This document shows, in pieces, positions 7,127 to 11,600 of a stretch of 11,600 nucleotides of DNA. The stretch lies in contig CAVJKX010000037.1 of the NCBI GenBank assembly GCA_963650165.1, forward strand, positions 1 through 11,600, in the 5' to 3' direction. Each line of letters opens with the position of its first letter. Positions within the stretch are counted from its first letter, which is position 1. The stretch comes from F23-B02 sp963650165 (GTDB lineage: Bacteria > Bacillota > Clostridia > Oscillospirales > Oscillospiraceae). The translations under genes and the position numbers were made by a program. Under the pieces are notes generated by a model. It searched no databases, had not been told where the DNA came from, and saw nothing but the letters and a program-made list of their open reading frames with translations.

Positions 7127-8686
7127 ATGAAAAGGATAAAAAGACTCGCGGCGGCCCTTCTGGCCGTGCTGATGCTCATGGGCGTGATGCCCGTATCGGC
7201 GCACGCCGACGGCGATAAGCTCATCGCTCTCACCTTCGACGACGGCCCCTCGGGCAAAAACACCGCACGTCTGCTCGACGGCCTGAAGGAGCGCGGCGTG
7301 CACTGCACCTTCTTCTACGTCGGACAGATGGTCGAGAGTAATCCCGGCCTCGTCAGGCGCGCGTGGGAGGAGGGGCACGAGATAGCAAGCCACACCTACT
7401 CTCACCCGCAGATGACAAAGAAAACCGACGCGCAGATCCGGCAGGAGCTTCAGAAAAACGACGCGCTGCTCGACAAGGCGCTCGGCATGGATTTCAGCTA
7501 TATGCTCCGTCCGCCCTACGGCGACTATAATCAGCGCACCCTCGCGGCCGCGAACACGCCCTGCTTCTTCTGGTCGATGGACACCTACGACTGGAAGACC
7601 CTGAACGCAGACTCTGTGTACCGTGAGTTCATAAAGCAGGCGCGCGACGGCTCGATAGCGCTGCTGCACGATACGCACTCGACCTCGGTCACGGCGGCGC
7701 TCCGCGCGATCGACACGCTCCAGGCGCAGGGCTACAAGTTCGTGACCCTGAGCGAGATGTTCATGCGCCGCGGCATAAGCCTCGAAAACGGCAAGATCTA
7801 TTTTAACGCCTACCCCGGCAAAAACGGCACGGCAGCGGCAATAGCGCAGCCCTCCGTGAGCCTGAAGGACGGCCTTATCACCATGACGGGCGACTCCCGC
7901 GGCAGCGTTTACTACACGCTCGACGGAAGCCAGCCCACCCCGAACAACGCGATAAAATACACGGGCCCGATCTCCGTCAGTCCGAACACGGTCATAAGAG
8001 CGCTGAGCGTCGTCAAGTGGAACGGCATACGCTCGGACGAGACGCAGATGACCTATTCCGAGCGCGGCAATCTCTTTGCCGACGTAAGGCCCGGCTCGTG
8101 GTTCTACAAGGAGGTTGACAGCGTCGTCGCCGACGGCATATTCAACGGCACGTCGCAGTATGTGTTCTCGCCCGACGCAAAGCTCACCCGCGCAATGCTC
8201 GCGGCGGTGCTCTACCGTGCGGCCGGAAAGCCCGCGGTCAGCGGCGAGCTCGGCTTTGCCGATTCCGCCGACGTCGGCAGCTGGTGCCGCGACGCGCTCA
8301 TCTGGGCAAACGAAAACGGCATACTCCGCGGCTACGCCGACGGCTGCGTCCGTCCGGATAAAAACGTCAGCCGTGCCGAGCTCGGCTGCATGCTCACGCG
8401 CTATCTCCGCACGGTCTCCGGCATGAAGCTCGAGGGGCTTGACGATGTGCTTTCGTCCTTCTCCGACGCCGGCACCGTGCCAGAGGGCATGAGGGAGGAG
8501 CTCAACGCCGTGTGCGCGCTCGGCATAGTCAAGGGCATGAGTGACGGCACCGTCGCACCCTATGACCCCGCCACCCGCGCCCAGACCGCCGTCATGATCT
8601 CCCGCCTGCTTTCCTTCGCGGAAAATCACGGAGAAATTACGAACCGGACTTTTGCGGATACCCCGTCCGTTTCGGAGGCAGTCTGA
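7127..8686 (+). CDS. Secreted polysaccharide deacetylase with CHB_HEX-like domain and three SLH repeats
   Basis: A 519-residue exported enzyme. The signal peptide ends at about SAHA-DG (24-29). The NodB domain (about 30-215) has TFDDG (36-40), the metal ligands SHTYSH (88-93), RPPYG (128-132), DTYDW (152-156) and LLHDTH (179-184): all the motifs of an active, metal-dependent carbohydrate esterase family 4 de-N-acetylase. Residues about 242-310 (VYYTLDGSQPT at 261-271) look like the chitobiase/hexosaminidase C-terminal domain, often a glycan-binding or spacer module. Three SLH repeats follow (about 316-362, 375-425, 443-495), which would tether it to cell-wall polysaccharide. The natural substrate may be peptidoglycan or a secondary wall polymer. 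Only three bases separate it from the DHHW gene, and the ribosome site is weak (GGGG at 7114-7117), so translation is probably coupled. The last 20 or so residues match no domain. Confidence 0.92.
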   Translation: MKRIKRLAAALLAVLMLMGVMPVSAHADGDKLIALTFDDGPSGKNTARLLDGLKERGVHCTFFYVGQMVESNPGLVRRAWEEGHEIASHTYSHPQMTKKTDAQIRQELQKNDALLDKALGMDFSYMLRPPYGDYNQRTLAAANTPCFFWSMDTYDWKTLNADSVYREFIKQARDGSIALLHDTHSTSVTAALRAIDTLQAQGYKFVTLSEMFMRRGISLENGKIYFNAYPGKNGTAAAIAQPSVSLKDGLITMTGDSRGSVYYTLDGSQPTPNNAIKYTGPISVSPNTVIRALSVVKWNGIRSDETQMTYSERGNLFADVRPGSWFYKEVDSVVADGIFNGTSQYVFSPDAKLTRAMLAAVLYRAAGKPAVSGELGFADSADVGSWCRDALIWANENGILRGYADGCVRPDKNVSRAELGCMLTRYLRTVSGMKLEGLDDVLSSFSDAGTVPEGMREELNAVCALGIVKGMSDGTVAPYDPATRAQTAVMISRLLSFAENHGEITNRTFADTPSVSEAV

Positions 8687-8690
8687 GATA

Positions 8691-8898
8691 CCCCCCCCCG
8701 GCGGAGCTTGAGCGGAAGTCATCCGCCGCAGCATATGAAAATAAGACAGTGCGGATCATACTCTGCACTGTCTTTTTCACGTTTGATATTGGATTAAGTT
8801 CCATATGGTTAAATTTGTGTTTGCCTGACGGCAAAAAATTTATTTACACCTCTTCAGTCACCTTCGGTGACAGCTTCCCCTCGAAGGGGAAGCCAAGG
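8691..8898 (-). repeat. R1 intergenic repeat, copy 2, core inverted and left end degraded
   Basis: The right end (8846-8898) is the same GTCACC-TTC-GGTGAC module as in copies 1 and 3, in the same orientation. The core, however, is reversed: the 19-mer AAACGTGAAAAAGACAGTG is found as its exact complement at 8766-8784, and the TTTGCC/GGCAAA hairpin lies at 8820-8835 next to the right end instead of the left. The left end (from 8691) keeps only GCGGAGCTTGAG-GGAAG with changes, preceded by a run of nine C. It lies between convergent genes and starts 4 bases after the deacetylase stop. Confidence 0.75.
8743..8777. terminator. Bidirectional intrinsic terminator between convergent genes
   Basis: AAGACAGTGC (8743-8752) pairs perfectly with GCACTGTCTT (8765-8774), extended by GGA/TCT, with a six-base loop and five T in the plus direction. 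In the minus direction the stem is followed by TCTTATTTT. It can therefore end both the five-gene operon and asnS. Confidence 0.75.
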
Positions 8899-8912
8899 GT
8901 GCATAACATTAC

Positions 8913-9020
8913 TGCGCACTCGCGGAATGCCAAATGTTCTTATTTCCTCCGATGTCTCGATACCGGGCACCGGCAATATCCGTATAGGTGCTGCCCCCGT
9001 GCGCCTCTGAAAATGCGCCA

Positions 9021-9027
<7 letters not shown>
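8913..9027 (-). repeat. R2 gene-end repeat, copy 2
   Basis: On the minus strand it starts at the asnS stop (TTTTTAGTGGCGCA), then repeats a related block (TTTTCAGAGGCGCA), and continues with GCACC...GGTGC, GGTGCCCGGTATCGA (identical in copy 3), AAATAAGAACATTT and AGTGCGCA. The distal end is joined to R1 by the same short sequence as in copy 1. No gene lies in 8687-9020; R1 and R2 fill nearly all of it. Confidence 0.75.
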
Positions 9028-10415
<1,388 letters not shown>

Positions 10416-10457
10416 AAAAGACACTCCAATCTTAGTATTATTCGTTGACAAATGCAC

Positions 10458-10486
10458 ATTATATACTATTTTTTTCTGCCTTGCAA
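10458..10486 (-). promoter_or_regulatory. asnS promoter
   Basis: On the minus strand, TTGCAA (10481-10486) and a perfect TATAAT (10458-10463) are separated by exactly 17 bases. The start would give a leader of roughly 35 bases before the asnS ATG. The -35 hexamer is its own reverse complement and is also the best -35 for the gene on the other strand. Confidence 0.7.
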
Positions 10487-10509
10487 GAAGTTTAAATTTG
10501 TGATATATT
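10481..10509 (+). promoter_or_regulatory. Promoter of the CarD-family gene, sharing its -35 with asnS
   Basis: TTGCAA (10481-10486), then 17 bases, then TATATT (10504-10509), read on the plus strand. The -35 occupies exactly the same six base pairs as the asnS -35 on the other strand. The expected transcript start near 10516 gives a leader of about 65 bases. A nearby TTGACA at 10445-10450 has no -10 at workable distance. Confidence 0.6.
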
Positions 10510-10542
10510 AATAATGTATTAATGAATCACAACTATTTCGCT

Positions 10543-10568
10543 GCCGCCCGGTGCGGCGCAATTTTTTT
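10543..10568 (+). promoter_or_regulatory. Leader hairpin with U7 run just before the ribosome site
   Basis: GCCGC (10543-10547) pairs with GCGGC (10553-10557) around a five-base loop; GCAA and seven T (10562-10568) follow, then GGAGG (10569-10573). The layout resembles a short intrinsic terminator in the 5' leader, but the stem is only 5 bp and the U run starts four bases after it, so termination would be weak at best. Confidence 0.35.
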
Positions 10569-10579
10569 GGAGGTAACTG

Positions 10580-11083
10580 ATGCTGGCGGTTGGTCAAACG
10601 GTTGTTTATGGAACTCAGGGAGTGTGCACGGTAAAAGAGGTGAGCATGCTCAAGCTCGGAAAAACGAAGGGCGAATACTACGTTCTCAGCCCGATAGACG
10701 ATCCGGGCAGCACCGTTTATGTACCGACGGCAAACGAAAAGCTAATGAGCAAGCTCCACCCCGTGCTGCGCGGCGACGAGGCCGACGCACTCATCGCCGA
10801 TGCTCTGAGCGAGCCCATGGAGTGGATCGTCGGCGATAACGAGCGCAAGGCCGTCTGCGACGAGATCGTCAAAAACGGCGACCGCAAGCAGCTCATGCGC
10901 CTGGTGGCCATGCTGTACCGCCGCCGTGAGGAGCTCAAGGACCGGAAAAAGCACTTCCACAACATCGATGCGCAGTACCTCAAAACCGCCGAGCGCATGC
11001 TCCACGGCGAGCTCGCCTACGCCCTCGGCATCAGCCCCGACGACGTCGCCGACTACATCCGCCGGTTTTTAGAGGCGCATTGA
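10580..11083 (+). CDS. carD: CarD family transcriptional regulator
   Basis: A 167-residue CarD/CdnL-type protein. The N-terminal part (1 to about 62, VGQTVVYGTQGVCTVKEV at 4-21 and YYVLSPIDDPGSTVYVPT at 33-50) is the RNA polymerase-interacting domain shared with the transcription-repair factor TRCF, which binds the beta subunit. The remainder (about 65-165) is helical and basic-rich, corresponding to the domain that contacts promoter DNA at the upstream edge of the bubble. In characterised bacteria CarD stabilises open complexes, notably at ribosomal promoters. GGAGG (10569-10573) lies six bases before the ATG. The gene stands alone, divergent from asnS. Its final codons (FLEAH, then TGA) lie inside repeat R2, so its C-terminus may have been replaced when R2 arrived. 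Confidence 0.88.
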   Translation: MLAVGQTVVYGTQGVCTVKEVSMLKLGKTKGEYYVLSPIDDPGSTVYVPTANEKLMSKLHPVLRGDEADALIADALSEPMEWIVGDNERKAVCDEIVKNGDRKQLMRLVAMLYRRREELKDRKKHFHNIDAQYLKTAERMLHGELAYALGISPDDVADYIRRFLEAH

Positions 11084-11164
11084 GGCTGTACCTATACGTT
11101 TATTACAGGTGCCCGGTATCGAAACTGCGGAATAAATAAGAACGTTTCGCGGAACATGAGTGCG
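11066..11164 (+). repeat. R2 gene-end repeat, copy 3
   Basis: Begins TTTTTAGAGGCGCATTGA at 11066, identical over 18 bases to copy 1, and includes the end of the CarD-family gene: here the reading frame passes TAG out of frame and stops at TGA (11081-11083). GTACCT and AGGTGC can pair (6 bp with one G-U), then GGTGCCCGGTATCGA, AAATAAGAACGTTT, and AGTGCG. Unlike the other two copies it is not joined directly to R1; about 175 bases intervene. Confidence 0.75.
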
Positions 11165-11340
11165 GAAAAAGATTTGTTCATCGCCTTGTTTCGGTTTCCT
11201 GCGCGGCTGCCGGTCGTGCTGACGCAAAAACCGTATCGGTACGGCGCAGCAACGCCTATGAAGATCCGTGCGCAGAGCGCACACCATAACTATTCACTAT
11301 TCATTATTCAATATTCACTCGCAGAAGCTCCGCTTCTGCG
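11165..11340. other. Hairpin-rich intergenic spacer between R2 and R1
   Basis: No gene is supported here. Three separate stem-loops are seen: a compound stem with TGCTG (11217-11221) pairing to CAGCA (11247-11251) around CCGTA-TCGG-TACGG (11231-11244); GTGCGC-AGA-GCGCAC (11268-11282); and CGCAGAAGC-TCC-GCTTCTGCG (11320-11340), a perfect 9-bp stem just before R1. No T run follows the stems, so they are not ordinary terminators. Confidence 0.5.
11291..11318 (+). repeat. Four tandem TATTCAN heptads
   Basis: TATTCAC, TATTCAT, TATTCAA and TATTCAC follow each other without gaps, giving four 7-base units identical in the first six positions. The array is AT-rich in a GC-rich setting and lies directly between two stem-loops of the spacer. 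Confidence 0.65.
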
Positions 11341-11600
11341 CCTTGCCTTCCCCTTGCGGAGCTTGAGGGGAAGGTGGGTCGCGCAAGCGAGCCGGATGAG
11401 GTGTCAATAAAGCTTGTGCCGTCAGACAAATACAAATTTTCTACAAGTAGGAACCGAATTTAATATTAAACGTGAAAAAGACAGTGCAGACCAAAAAATC
11501 TACACTGTCTTTTTTTACAATGTATGCGGCTCACGCCGCGATTTAATTACACCTCTTCAGTCACCTTCGGTGACAGCTTCCCCTCGAAGGGGAAGCCAAG
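11341..11600 (+). repeat. R1 intergenic repeat, copy 3 (right edge cut by window)
   Basis: The left end (11341-11404) shows the full outer arm, CCTTGCCTTCCCCTTGCGGA, then the GGTCGC-GCAA-GCGAGCC module and GAGGTGT. The core runs in the same orientation as copy 1, with the exact 19-mer at 11468... through 11484 ending two bases into that span's neighbour, the terminator hairpin, and GCGGC-TCAC-GCCGC at 11526-11539. The TTTGCC hairpin is degraded here. The right end (from 11549) is the GTCACC module with the short CTTCCCCTCGAAGGGGAAG hairpin. Reverse-complemented, the right end begins CTTGGCTTCCCC, matching the left end CCTTGCCTTCCCC. Confidence 0.8.
11475..11516. terminator. Bidirectional intrinsic terminator in R1 core, copy 3
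   Basis: AAAAAGACAGTGCAGA (11475-11490) pairs with TCTACACTGTCTTTTT (11499-11514) around an A-rich eight-base loop, with one non-Watson-Crick pair (C-A or the equivalent on the other strand). Seven T follow the stem in the plus direction. It is the first strong terminator downstream of the CarD-family gene, about 390 bases after its stop. Confidence 0.7.

Noticed and set aside
10445..10467. TTGACA at 10445-10450 with TATACT at 10462-10467 as a forward promoter
   Set aside because: The spacer is only 11 bases, far too short for sigma-A promoters.
11156..11410. An 84-codon open frame over the spacer and start of R1 copy 3
   Set aside because: It runs through hairpins, the TATTCAN array and the repeat end; no convincing ribosome site or family match.

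Overview
The window looks like chromosomal DNA of a G+C-rich, low-oxygen Gram-positive bacterium of class Clostridia (Oscillospiraceae/Ruminococcaceae-like). The signs are AGGAGG-type ribosome sites, near-consensus sigma-A promoters, an SLH-anchored surface enzyme, a DUF4358 lipoprotein, a DHHW protein beside an MBOAT acyltransferase, and a clostridial CarD-family regulator. The assignment is by family content only. No phage, transposase, CRISPR, tRNA or rRNA gene was found.

Layout. 1-364: intergenic repeats R1 and R2. 365-2757 (minus): a two-gene unit of a lipase-like alpha/beta hydrolase followed by a sugar-phosphate-type nucleotidyltransferase. 2758-2959: divergent promoter region. 2960-8686 (plus): a tight five-gene operon made of a membrane-anchored transglutaminase-like protein, a DUF4358 lipoprotein, an MBOAT O-acyltransferase, a DHHW (AlgJ-like) protein, and a secreted polysaccharide deacetylase with a CHB_HEX domain and three SLH repeats. 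8687-9020: second R1+R2 block between convergent genes. 9021-10415 (minus): asnS. 10416-10579: divergent promoters that appear to share one -35 hexamer. 10580-11083 (plus): CarD-family gene. 11084-11600: third R2, a hairpin-rich spacer, and the third R1.

How the genes work together. MBOAT plus DHHW is the architecture of AlgI/AlgJ and PatA/PatB export-coupled O-acetylation. The deacetylase removes N-acetyl groups from glycans and is tethered by SLH repeats, which bind secondary cell-wall polysaccharide. I infer that the operon remodels acetylation of a surface glycan, possibly the one that anchors its own last product.

The non-coding DNA is the least explained part. R1 (about 260 bp) has hairpin-rich imperfect inverted ends around a core with a bidirectional terminator, and in the middle copy the core is inverted. 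R2 (about 100 bp) is joined at the stop codon of three unrelated genes and supplies the last codons of the CarD-family gene.
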